DNA of 64,000 nt, from contig JAUKUA010000003.1 of assembly GCA_030549175.1 (NCBI GenBank), forward strand, positions 3,348,001 through 3,412,000, given 5' to 3'. This document shows positions 1 through 10,663 of this stretch, in pieces; the stretch's first letter is position 1, and the number at the start of each line of letters is the position of its first letter. The notes beneath the pieces are model-generated. The model worked only from the letters and a program-made list of their open reading frames with translations. It was not told the origin of the DNA and ran no database searches. The DNA is from Lasiosphaeris hirsuta. Taxonomy: Eukaryota > Ascomycota > Sordariomycetes > Sordariales > Lasiosphaeriaceae. The translations under genes and the position numbers were made by a program.

Positions 1-220
1 TATTCCCACTTATCGCGCCGGCAGTCGCTCTTGAGCCCACCATATCCCCATACCTCTCCCTTATCGGCTCACCTTCGCGGGACCTGCGATCTCATCTGCC
101 GCCAGGGGTAGAGGGGACTGATGCAGACTTGGGGAAGGTGACACTTGTGACACCAAGACGCCCTGGTCATTCGTTTGGGAAAGGCTGGAGAAAAGAGGCA
201 AACCACACCACGTCCAGTTT
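1..220. other. 3' flank of the aldo-keto reductase, no gene seen
   Basis: No coding signal is convincing here. The short open frame over 129-368 on the plus strand overlaps the real minus-strand gene and has no protein character. Confidence 0.5.
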
Positions 221-1466
221 CTACTTGGCTAAAGTCTTGGAAGCACTAGGGAAAGCTATGAACGCGCTTCTTGCTGCAAGAGGAGGTAGGACACCGGTGA
301 TATTCGGGTCTCCTCCGATGAAGGTTGTCGGGAACCCAATGTCGAACTCCTTGACGCTCTCGAGGTAGGCAACCTCATCATTGGTGAGTAGGATACTCAG
401 CCCGGCGATGTTGTCCCGAAGTTGCTCAACCCTCCTACCCCCGACGATGGGAAAAACATTGTACACGCCAAATTGCGCCGCTTTCTTGAGGATATACGCC
501 AGCGCAATCTGCGTCACCGACTCAATGCCGTGGTCGGCCGCAACCTTTGCCAATGCTGCGCTGATCTCAACCTCTCCCGCCGACTGGCCGCTCCCCGACA
601 CGGCACGCAACGGATCACCCTCCTTTTCTCTCGCCTCAACCGCCCTTCGGGACTGGAACTTTCCTCCACCCAGGACTCCCCATGGCGTGAGCGCCATTCC
701 AAACGCCTTCGCCATCGGCAAAATGTCGCGCTCAAAGTCACGCTTCAACACACTCCAGTTGCCCGAGTACACACTGAACTGCGTCTTGCTGTAGGCTTTG
801 GCGTACGTGTTGGCCGCACTGACAATCCACGCGGGTGTATCGCTCACGCCCAGATACAGCACCTTGCCCTGCAGAACGAGGGCATGCAGCGAGTCCATGA
901 TCTCCTCAATCGAGGTCGTGTAGTCCCACCAGTGCACGTACAGGATGTCGATGTAGTCAGTCTGTAGCTTGAGGAGCGAATCTCGCACGCTCATGTGCAA
1001 GCTGCGTCGATGGTTTCCGCCCGCATTGGCCGTGCGGCCCTTCTTCCCGGCGCCGGCCGCGTGGAGCTGGTACTCGGCCGTGTACTTGGTGGCGAGCACC
1101 ACCTGGTCGCGTATGCCGCCATCGCGCTGGGCAATCCATTCGCCGATCCAGGTCTCGGACTCGCCGTTTTGGTAGTCGTTGGCCGTGTCGATGAAGTTTC
1201 CCCCCGCCTGCAGTGCGGACTCGAGATGAATAGGGGCGGGGGGAGATGGGAGGGGGATCAAGACCCACCTCAAAATATGCGTCCAGAAGCTCAAAGGCTC
1301 GTTCCTTGGTCATGAAGCCCCATGCTTGGTTCCAGGCTTGCCCGATATTCCCGCCACCGAGCGCGAGGGGGGAAACGCGGAGCCCAGCCGTTGACGAGAG
1401 GATCCGAAGCCGCCCCAGCTCTGTCGGCGGGTCGTCCGGCTGTGCAGGTCTCCCAAAGCCTGACAT
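221..1466 (-). CDS. Aldo-keto reductase (aryl-alcohol dehydrogenase / norsolorinate reductase-like)
   Basis: Predicted cytosolic NADPH-dependent reductase of aldehydes or ketones. Two exons, 1466-1269 and 1207-221, joined across a 61 nt GT-AG intron, give 394 aa, the usual size of the fungal AAD group. The AKR tetrad is visible: Asp in FIDTANDYQ, Tyr in the same motif, Lys in LATKYT and His in YVHWWD. The C-terminal IVGGRR segment is the cofactor-binding loop. The start MSGFGRP was chosen because it lies about 10 residues before the conserved [13 protein letters not shown]; an in-frame ATG at 1493 would add nine residues. The gene diverges from the SDR at 2695 across a 1.2 kb region with a TATA-like element on each side, so shared regulation is possible. 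The natural substrate cannot be told from sequence; relatives occur both in secondary-metabolite clusters and alone. Confidence 0.9.
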
Positions 1467-2694
1467 TCTAGGAGGTTTGAGCGTGGAGAGCAAACGAAGA
1501 TATTCTCGACAACCTGTTAGTTTTGGGTTCAGGATGAACTGTAAGTTGGCTGGGTGGGACTGAGTGCCTATAGGGACTGGGACTAGAAATACCGTAGCAG
1601 GGCAGCACTGCTACTCGCCCACTCACCTCGAGCTGCTTATCAACATGCAATGTTATATATAGCATTGAGGAGGGGTACAGCTGCACGCAGGCCGTGAGGA
1701 GGCTCAGACTTCGTCCATGAGAAACCGCCAATCATTGGCGTCGAGCACGCAATGCGGCACAACTACCCGAAATCTCCGACTCCGTGAGCATCCCAATCCG
1801 GCTACTCTCTGCATCATTACGAAAAAGGTCAATAGAGGGTCCAAGAGATTCAAATATGCAGAGAACAAATGGTAACAAGAATCAGTTTTCAGTAGGCGAT
1901 ACCGAGATGCGCTCCTGACTTGGCTTGAACTCTAAGGCATTATTGGCCGTATCATCTCGTCAGACACGAACTGATGATTCAGTGGGTTTTTTATGATGAG
2001 GGTTATCGGCTCAAGTCTTATTTGTTACGAAAGCCTCAGGGTTTCGCGGACTACCCTATTGAGTGAAGCTTTGAGAGATGTCTCGAACTCGGCAACATTC
2101 CTCGCGATCAAGAAGGTACCGAGGTAATTATTGAGGGCTGCGTTTTGTTAGGTGCCTTAGGTAGCAATGAATGACTTCCCACTACATCAATAATGGTAAG
2201 GTGGGTTTTGACAAATCCGAAGGGTGTTGCACTGTCCCGCCGTCCCAAAACCAACCGTCCAGGGCCCGGGTTCAATAGAGCTCAGTCAGCATCGCGTTAC
2301 TGTTTCTTCATTGATGCAATCATTACAAAATAATGTTAGCTCCATAGCAAATAAATTTGAGCTCAAGTAGGTTCGCAAGTGGTGAGTTGGACCTTGATGC
2401 ACTTATTGATAATTACCTAGGTTGGCGAGGTTGGCACTAAGTCTCCGGGGACCTGTTGGTAGGATCAAACCTAGGAGAAATATCACGCCGAAGTTTCCGA
2501 CAGGCAAACAAATTTGACGTGCAATAGCGCATCCCACATTTATATAAAGGCAGAGTGCCCCGTGTTGGGTTCTTTCTTGGCACTCTTCACCACAACATTC
2601 CACCAGTCAATCAACACTGCATTCTTGCATTCTCTGGTATAGGCACCTACTTCATCCTTCAACGGATATCTGGCGATCTCTGCGAAACGTCACC
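1467..2694. promoter_or_regulatory. Divergent intergenic region between aldo-keto reductase and SDR
   Basis: No gene is seen in 1.2 kb. A TATA-like stretch (ATATATAA on the minus strand) near 1651-1660 lies about 190 nt upstream of the reductase start. A second one (TATATAAAG) at 2541-2549 lies about 150 nt upstream of the SDR start. Both fit core promoters of divergently transcribed genes. Confidence 0.4.
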
Positions 2695-3819
2695 ATGTCG
2701 GATCCAAACATTATCACCGCGACCGAGGACGCTCCTGAGATGTGCCCTGACAATTTGGGCAGCCTAGGCAGGATGCGCTGGGGCAAGAACCACCCGCCCA
2801 AGGACCCGACACACATTTCCTTTGCCGGCAAGACAGTGCTCGTCACGGGCGCTAATACCGGCTTGGGTTTTGAGGCGGCGATCAAGTACTCGGCGCTCGG
2901 CGCCGACAAGCTGATCCTGGGCGTGCGCAGCGCCGCCAGGGGCGAGGCTGCCAAGGCCCAGATCCTCGCCCGCACCGGCCGCAAGCCCGACAGCATCGCC
3001 ATCGTGCTCGTCGACCTGGCCGACTACGACTCGGTCCGTGCCTTTGTGCCCGCGCTGGAAAAGGAGCTGGCCGGCCGCGGGCTCGATGTCGCCTTGCTCA
3101 ACGCCGGCCTGGTCAACCCCGAGTGGCAGGCGTCCAAGTACGGATGGGAGATGGCGGTGCAGGTCAACGTCATCTCGACCGCCCTCATGACCATCCTGCT
3201 GTTGCCGCTGCTGCGGGAGACAGCCGCCAAGACAGGGAGGGCGCCGCATTTGACCTTTGTCAACAGCAATGGCCATTCGATGGTTGCCCACAGCCGAAAG
3301 TACGTCGAAGAGGGTGGTGGCACCTTGCTCAAGGCCGCGAACGGATCCAAAGAGCAAAAGCAGGACCAGTGGCGGAGCTACTGCCTGGTCAAGCTGCTAG
3401 CCATGTCAATCGTGCGGGCCGTCGCAAAGGAAACCGAAGCCGGCAGGGATGGCCGGAGCGGTCCCGAAATCATCGTCAACTCTGTTTGCCCTGGCCTGTG
3501 CAAGACTGATTTGGGCCGAAACTTCAGCTGGCTTGTCCAAAAGTTTATGCTCCCCTACCATGCCATCTTTGCTCGCTCGGGTGAGGAGGGCGGACGAGCC
3601 CTCGTCAGCGCGACTGTGCTGGGGCCCGAGAGCCACGGTCGGTTCTGGCATAATGATATCCTCCAACCGTAAGTACCAAAACCCTCTTTGGTGTTCTCAG
3701 CTGATCGCCTTTACCAATTTAGTGTTGCCGAGTTGGTGGCCGACGATGCTTTTATGGCAGAATCCTGGTCCGAGATTATGGCAATCTTGAAAAAGGCTCA
3801 GCCAGACCTTCACCTCTAG
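2695..3819 (+). CDS. Short-chain dehydrogenase/reductase (retinol dehydrogenase/WWOX-like group)
   Basis: Predicted NAD(P)H-dependent oxidoreductase. Exon 1 is 2695-3668. A 54 nt intron (GTAAGT to TTTAG) is removed, and exon 2 (3723-3819) restores the frame and adds VAELVADDAFMAE and an Asp-His-Leu end, giving 356 aa. The Rossmann signature TGANTGLG is at about residue 52, LLNAGL follows, the catalytic Ser lies in VNSNGH and the catalytic pair is Y-x-x-x-K in SYCLVK. VCPGLCKTDLG is the usual PG motif after the active site. Without the second exon the frame ends at an intronic TAA, so splicing decides the C-terminus. It is transcribed away from the aldo-keto reductase. Substrate unknown. Confidence 0.9.
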
Positions 3820-4535
3820 GCATCTTTGGAGGGTGGTATGTAGAATAGAGATGTTGAGTGACGTGGTGCGGCGGGTTTGATTTAGCGTGTTCTTGGATGA
3901 AGTCTAGCTGTATGAAATAAGAATCAATACCTCAAGTCCTTTGATGAAATATGAGACGTTACCTGCTTGCCCCTCGGACTTGTAGTTCACGGCTCGTAGA
4001 TCTGCTAGACTCCACCGCGCCAGACCTTGGCGGTCCTCTCGAGAGGGGGGACAAGAGGAGATGGCTGCCAAAATCCTGAAGATTCTCCTCGAATGAGAAT
4101 CGAACGGCGGTCCTGGCGAGCCAGGGTGTGGTCGGGGTTGTCGTCCTGTGGCGAGCCATATCCCCGCCGCTGAGCCACTACAGTTCAGGACGCGGAGTAC
4201 CTAGTTAGCAGGTGGTTGGAACTGGTACATGTACCCCTCGCATACCAGACCCTTTCGAGCCTTCCTCTGATTATCAACAACAGCGACAAATATGATCTTC
4301 TCTGCTCGCATCGCAGTCAATTAGGCCTAGCGAGAGAATACTAACTTTCGGTCACATCTAATTACTATCACTTTGCTTCAAGATTCATCACTCAAATATG
4401 GGTCGGGATAGCTAGGTAAGTTTTGAACACTTTAATTGGCTCGAATTGGTTCTCGTGCTCACTCCATGAGTAAACAGCCACGGTCAGGGGCTACCGAGGT
4501 ATCTTCACTGACCATGCAAGTCACACAGGGTGCAA
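3820..4535. other. Intergenic, convergent 3' ends; tRNA-like palindromes but no tRNA
   Basis: There is no gene. Around 4085-4190 the minus strand carries an A-box-like TGGCTCAGCGG and a B-box-like GTTCGATTC. Short hairpins (CCTGGC/GCCAGG) are also present, but no cloverleaf forms because the acceptor stem does not pair. Confidence 0.5.
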
Positions 4536-5372
4536 CTAGAACTTCTTGGCCCACTTCAGGTCCTTAAAGTCGGCGGGGGTCTCCACCTTGACGCGCCCGC
4601 TGCGGATCTCAGGGTTGGCCAGGATGCCCTCGTAGACGGCGGCAAACTCCGAGGCGCCCGAGACGCCGTGTGCGGCGGCCTCGGCGTCGACCTCGACGCG
4701 GAACATGAGGTAGACCTCGTTGAAACGAATGTTGGTGGACTCGTTCTCACGCGCAGCAGCCGTGGCGAAGGAGAACAGGGCGCCTTGTGCGAATGCCGGG
4801 ACCGGGTGGGTGGCGACGTCGCCCTGCGAGCCGGTGCACATGGTCCACGTGCTGTTGGGGTTGTTCTGTTCCAGCAGATAGCCGACGGTGGCTTGGTAGG
4901 CGACTGGAGGGGGTTGTCAGAAAGCGCCTACATGATCCACGGTGGTGCAGGTGGGAGCATACAGAAGTTGGCCTCGAAAGAGGCATTGAGGTTGCTGCGT
5001 AGCTGGGGGATGGTGATCTGCAGAAGGGGTGTTATGCTGTACTCGCCGCCGACTTGATCGAGGTTTGATGTCAGTAGTGGACGTGCTGTGGGGGTGGCGG
5101 GAGGGTAACGAACCGCAGGCATAGACATGCTGGAAAGCGGGCAGCTTGCCAGCGCGGACGAGGTCAACCACGCCCTTCACGCCCGTGTCGGAGAGGACAC
5201 TGGCCTCGGTGAAGGTGATGCCCTCAGACGACCCAATCTGCTTGACCAGCTTGTCGGCCGAGGCCTGGCTCCGTACAACGGCCAAAACCTTGCGGCCCGA
5301 GTTCAGCGCGCCCTTGACGGCCGACACACCGATGTTGCCCGTGGCTCCAACGACGAGGACGGTCTCGACCAT
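4536..5372 (-). CDS. NAD(P)-binding Rossmann protein (NmrA/SDR-like)
   Basis: Three exons (5372-5114, 5052-4963, 4903-4536) with introns of 61 and 59 nt give 238 aa. The N-terminus VLVVGATGNIGVSAVKGAL holds the glycine-rich dinucleotide motif. The splice junctions rebuild VYACVGGEY and ANFFAYQATVGY, which read as one continuous short SDR/NmrA domain. The middle exon is only 90 nt, but both junctions keep frame and conserved hydrophobic pattern. No classical YxxxK pair is evident, so it may be a redox sensor or an atypical reductase rather than a standard SDR. A TATA-like TATATAAG on the minus strand at 5497-5505 lies about 125 nt upstream of the start. No functional partner is visible nearby. 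Confidence 0.85.
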
Positions 5373-7034
5373 GATGTCGGGAAGATGCTAAAGAGAGGTT
5401 GGAGAGATGAAGATGTTGGGAGAACGTTTAGAGCTGTTTGACGGGCTGCGAGTGAATGGCTTCGACAACCCGACATGTTTTCTGGACGTGGTCACTTATA
5501 TATACCAGTGATGTCCATTTTTGGCAGGTTGCTGTCTTGGCATCTCGATCCAGCGAGTCGGGGTGACAAATGGACCGAGGGTCTAGCCATGACAAATCGT
5601 CCGACGGTGCTTTCTCAGTTCGGCCTTGATTGCAGCGGCTTTGGTTGGAGCGAGCTAGCTAGGAGCACACGGCAAACAGCCAATCACAGGTCTTGAAGCC
5701 CGCCAAGTACGTGCCATAACCAAGGCTTCTGTCGACGCGCTCGAGACCCGCGTTACGTCGCTGCATCCAAGTTGCATCATCGGAATTTCTAGCTCTGCGC
5801 CCAAGACTTCGACTCATGCCTCGAACGCTAAAATCATTACTCCTTGCCTTACTCTGAGTCCCGTGTGCACCTATTGCAAGGCACGAATGATCATCACCAA
5901 TGATTGGTTTCATGCAGGCCGACAGAATTTCAACCCTTCGCGCTTGGAGCTAAACAGCGGCCCGGGATTGCTCGGAGCTACCAGACTATTCGATTTCCCA
6001 TCATATCTCGCGACGGACTTTAAACCACCCTTAACTGCATCTCAAGTTGACGTCTAGCTTATAATCAGCGCGACTCTTACCTCTGGAGCATACATAGTTA
6101 ATCCAAACTCGGACACTCGGCACACTGCCGACTAATACAGTCGCCAGATTCTAGTGATATCTCAACGACTCGGTCCGTACACCTCAAAGTAGGGCTTGTG
6201 CCCAAGTTTCACATGTCCTCTCTTAAATCCCTGAGCTTTTTCCGGTCCTTGTCCTTGGCCTTCTCTGAGACATTGGCATTGTTGTTGATGGCTGACTTCA
6301 AACCACGGATCCTTGGACACACAGTCGGCGTCAACATCTTCCTCACTGTGGGGCCGCGCTGAGACTTACACATCGCCCGAATTCCTCTGGCCAATATTCT
6401 CGTGCATCATAGAGCTTCCCAAGGCTGAGACGCCCGTGGAAGAGCTTGAGGCTCGGCCAGGCCCCGTCGTTTCCGTTTCGGATTCGAGCGGGTTCCATGG
6501 TGCAATATTCCAAAGAAGTAGTGTTGTTAATGTAGATACTAGACGGAGGTATGCTCAGGTACGTAGCTGGCTTAGATGGCGTACTCTCACAAAACAACAC
6601 GGATTACCATTTGCCCGACAGATGTCAACTGTTCTCTTGTCTTATGGGGTTTGGGGTTCCTACATAAGTATGATAAATGTATGGCTTTCTAATCTGTCGC
6701 TTATATTGCGCACCGATTTATTTTATAAGCTTGCCGATTCCTAGAAGCTAGGTATTTCCTGCCCTACGAGTTCTATCGACATGATCATCCACGACCCATC
6801 GCAATGTCACTCAAAGCCAAATGACCACAAGGGAACAGGAATTAGACCATGCATTAATTCGAGACTGGAGTAAAGTCTGCGAAGATAGCAGTATATCCCA
6901 GCTTATCAGGCGCTTCATCATCCTATCAGCCACTCCATACCGTCGTCAATCATAGTCCACCCTTCGCTCCAGCTAGCATATCCTCCCATTGCTGTGCGCC
7001 ACGGAACGAGTGGCAAGAATGCCCGAATAATGAG
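5373..7034. other. 1.7 kb gap, promoter of the NmrA-like gene then no convincing gene
   Basis: The first 150 nt contain the NmrA-like promoter. Beyond it only short open frames occur. The minus strand at 6343-6600 encodes a stretch with protein-like composition (SLKLFHGRLSLGKLYDARE), with a GTAAGT donor after it, but I cannot find an exon chain. It could be a gene relic. Confidence 0.4.
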
Positions 7035-8144
7035 CTAGATGCCGTCGCTTCCATCTCCCATCTCCACATCGCTATCACTCATTGCCTCGATATGGTTACC
7101 CTCCCTCGCTTGCTTTAGGACATCCATAGCTGCGAACAGGGGTGCCGTAGGCTTAAGCTGTTGCATAACATTTGGGTCCTATCCCAATTGATGATCATGC
7201 CACAAGGGATAGAGAATTTCGGCATAAAGCCTGTTTGCCACCTGCTCGAGCACATTTTCATGATCAGCGTCGGCGAGAATGCGAAATATGTCGTATAAGG
7301 CTGTGCGACTCGTATAAATCTGCCGATAGGGTTCTCTGCTGTCGGGTAGGAAGAGCAGTGCTCCAAGATCAAAAGCCTGTATGATAGCCGTCGGCAGATG
7401 GGCTTGGTCTCGGTAGTTGTCAAAATTCTCCTCCTTAATATTGGAGAGGGTACAGAGCTTCTGTCTCGCTGTCACGATATGGTCGGCAGCTGTGTTGCCA
7501 GGAGGCGGCGCCCCGTTGTACACAAACCTGATAAAGCTGTTGTAGTATTCGCTTTCGGACTTAGAGGCCCCGTCCCGAATGACCCGCCAGGCCTCCCGAG
7601 ACTGTAAAGGGCGAATATTTCGTTGAATATAGTCAACCGTCTTCAAAAACCCCTCCATTTTGAGAGATGAAAGCTCCCGTAGAATAGTTGCATACTCGTT
7701 CGGCATTCCGTCCCTCGTGCTCTCCTCCAAAGCGTTGCATGCTTGGTCAAAGTAAATACCGCTACAGGCAACAGCGAGGGCACGGGCAAGACAACCGTCG
7801 ACGAAGTTTTTGCTGAAAAAAACGTTCAGTGATCTTTTTTGCGTCACCGCTTAGGAGCGCCTTTTCCTTCGTTTGGCTATGTTGGGTATAGGTTACTGTT
7901 GATCCAACCAATTGTCTCTACGCGGTACGATGATCCACCTGCCCGACCGATACGCAACCGGCAGGCACTGATATCTTTTTCGCTGTACAGAGCTACTTCC
8001 TGGCTGGTGGCAGCATCTTATCGATCGCAACGACGATGCCAGAGATCCTGATATCACCAAATATGGGGAAATTAATTACCACTGCGCTTTGAACTCGGCC
8101 CCGGCTGCAAAGAAGCTACTGGGCTCGTCAAGGTGTCCAGCCAT
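7035..8144 (-). pseudogene. Hypothetical gene interrupted by an in-frame TAG
   Basis: An unrecognised protein. The main exon runs from about 7812 (after a TTTTTCAG acceptor) to 7035. It is open except for a TAG at 7179-7181, and the same frame continues for 47 more sense codons to an acidic tail (MSDSDVEMGDGSDGI) and a TAG at 7035. The frame on both sides of the internal stop looks coding, so a C-to-T change of a CAG codon is the simplest cause. A short first exon at 8144-8080 (MAGHLDEPSSFFAAGAEF) with a GTAATT donor keeps frame with the main exon. The 267 nt between them may hide another exon: a coding-like segment ISGIVVAIDKMLPP is present. Alternatives are an overlooked intron of about 46 nt or stop-codon readthrough. 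No domain is recognised. Confidence 0.5.
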
Positions 8145-8653
8145 GGCGTTCAAGTCGTTCTGGGGAGTATCCATCTTTTTTCTTTCTTTTTTCGGCGGCG
8201 ACGCTTGTAAGCTAGGTTGACGGTACCGGGGCAGCGACTACTACTTCTGATGCACATTTGAGTGTACGGAGCATTGGCCTCTCTGCCCGCATGGGTGGCC
8301 AGGACTGTGGACTGGATGGAGGAGGGGCTGGATATTCGAGACAGCGATAGTGGCCCTATGAGTATCACGCTATAAGTACTGTAGTACTCAAATTATAGGT
8401 GGGGAGTCTTAGGGAAATCGTTTCCACGTGAATGGGTTGTGAAGCGACGGTAGTTGCCTGCGACGGGTGATTGCAAACCAGCTAGCTGCATTTGCAATGA
8501 CATCATGACAGCCCGACACCTCAAGTTCCCCAACGCGGGGGATACCCCCTGTGCCCCTCTTGTTTGCTCGGTCAATTGATGTTGCCTATTATCAGTCAGT
8601 TGTTATTGTGTATTTTTTTTTTTTTCGTTACTGAGGAAAACTACCTCTCCACT
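8145..8653. other. Intergenic, divergent promoter region
   Basis: No gene is seen. A T-rich tract (8613-8626) lies about 30-40 nt upstream of the PEBP start, as is common in fungal promoters. Confidence 0.4.
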
Positions 8654-9648
8654 ATGCAAACCTATTATCGAAGTCTTGTGGCCTGGGCCCTCCTTGCGCT
8701 TGGTCATGTGGTTGAAGTCGCTGCGGAAAACGAGCAGCAGATCCTACAGTCCAGCGGCGTTGTAGTTGTTGCGGCGTCAGAGATGGCTAATAGAGTGCGG
8801 AAAGAGTACGAAGTGGAGGACGCGCTTTGGTTAAAGATAGTACTGATGAGATTTGGCAGGCTGAAGCATGCGGAGATCATCCCGACCGGTATGGGCGAGG
8901 CCCTCCAGAGTCCAGCTCGACACGATTTGGGCGTGGATATTGAGATAGAAGATTAACCCACGACAGTGATTGACGATTTCTTCCCCGCTCTTGAGCTTCA
9001 CGCCTCGTGGCCATCCAAGCAGCAGGCGTCGCTCGGCAACACTCTGAACCCCGAAAAACTCCAAGACGCGCCGTCGGTGTCGCTACACGATACATCCGAA
9101 TCATCCAAGCTTTGCAGCTCGAGGGTCAGCTACGTCATTGCTCTGACCGATCCGGATGCGCCGTCTCGAGACGACCCCAAGTGGTCCGAAATGTGCCACT
9201 GGATCGTGACGGGCGTGTCGGCATCGGCCATAGCAAATCGAAAAGCTCGGTGTTCATCGCGGGCGCTCGGTGACCTTACCGAGGTGATGCCGTATAAGGC
9301 ACCTGGCCCGCCCGAAAAGACGGGCAAACACCGGTACGTCTTCTTCGCATTCGTCCCCGAGAATGGCACGACCGAGAGACTACACCCCTCGAAGCCTGCC
9401 GACCGACAACATTGGGGGTACAACACGGACGACGGTGAGACGAAGGGGGTGCGCGACTGGGCTAAAGACAATGGCCTTGTTCCTGTCGGTATGTCACGAC
9501 CTTTCCTTCTACCCAATCCCCAAAGCAAAAGAATATCCTAGAATTGATCTGTCAATGATGTCTGATGGATGCGACGAAAGCGGCGAATTTCATCTACGCC
9601 AAGAACAAAAAAACAGTGAAGGCGCCTGTCGAGGGCTGGTATTGGTGA
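8654..9648 (+). CDS. PEBP-family protein (phosphatidylethanolamine-binding / carboxypeptidase Y inhibitor-like), secreted
   Basis: Three exons (8654-8888, 8967-9488, 9581-9648) give 274 aa. The N-terminus MQTYYRSLVAWALLALGHVVEVAA looks like a secretion signal. The PEBP signatures follow: ALTDPDAPSRDDPKW with MCHWI (CBR1), then GKHRYVFFAF (CBR2), and a C-terminal ANFIYAKN. Both splice junctions restore conserved words (EIIPTVIDDFFPAL; VPVAANFIYAKN), which fixes the introns firmly. Family members bind anionic phospholipids and some inhibit serine carboxypeptidases. The role of secreted fungal versions is not settled. A long insertion between the two binding motifs (ARCSSRALGDLTEV) is typical of the fungal branch. 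The neighbouring genes do not indicate a pathway. Confidence 0.9.
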
Positions 9649-10663
9649 GTCGGTGTCAGGCAAGAACGACATGGGGTGATACAAGACGCGGCGGCGCGGC
9701 GGTGTGGTCGCTGGCCTGGCTGCGGGGCTCATCCCATCTCGATCCCGCGGATAGCCCAGCGGCTCCCGGCGGACGGCAGCAGGGAAGATCAAGATTCAAG
9801 ACGGGAAAACACAAAGGAATTGGCACTTGCCAATGGCTGACTGCGAGTCCCTGCCTCATCGGTTTAGACCGCAGGCTTTGCACCATTTTGGGACGCTGGA
9901 ACATTGTCACGCAAAAGGTTCAAATAGTGGCGCTTTTGAAACACCTGGGTCCTTCTTGGCTGTGGGGCAAGTGTTCAAATTGCACTCTCGTGTTGTGCCC
10001 GTCGTGGCTTCCTGTCTTTCTCTTCACTTTCGGAAACCCCCTGGGCCCTCTCTCTGCACCTCCCAACTTAGCAGAATCAACTCACCTTTCAGCCCAGAAT
10101 CAACACCGCTGCATTGGTGCATGCAACACATTCGATCCTCGGCACCGCACACCACACACCACGCACCAAACGCCAACCGTAGCTAGCGGAACCTGCCGGT
10201 ACTTGGTGCTGCAGGAGAGTAGCGCCAGGGCGACCTGGTGGCGCTCCCTACCAATGAGACCGTGAAAATGGTGTTCCCAGGTGGGGTATGTTCGTGACCC
10301 TTGCTCGATAAGGGGCAAGCCAGACTACTAATTCTAAGTCCTCGTCCCGCAGCCCGCCCACTTCTCCATTTCGCCGGGTTGTCATTCATCGCTTGGTTGC
10401 ACTCAAAGCCGCCGGTGCTCACGTTTCTCGCTTCATCGCTCTGACTACCCGACCCCGGAGAATACGGCAGCATGGATATGGCCTCGACACATTGGTAGTT
10501 CGTCGACATTGAACCATTATCATATCCTAGTTTTTCGCACTTTACTCTCGGTTTGCTCGCTTGAGCGGTGCCCGTCCCAAGCCTAACCCCACAGCACTGC
10601 TCCGTACAACACCCATAACTCGGGAGCTAGAGGGATATCCTAGTTTCCCCAGCCTGAGAAACC
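9649..10663. other. Upstream region of the Zn2Cys6 regulator
   Basis: No gene is recognised in 1 kb. A CA-rich run (CACCGCACACCACACACCACGCACC) occurs at about 10143-10167. The long open frames here have no domain features and overlap the PEBP 3' end, so I treat them as chance. Confidence 0.4.

Noticed and set aside
4085..4190. tRNA-like A-box and B-box on the minus strand
   Set aside because: Acceptor and T stems do not pair, so no cloverleaf can form; at best a tRNA relic.
8564..8653. Upstream extension of the PEBP protein from an earlier ATG
   Set aside because: It would place a poly-Phe stretch from a T-tract before the signal peptide; ATG 8654 gives a clean signal sequence.
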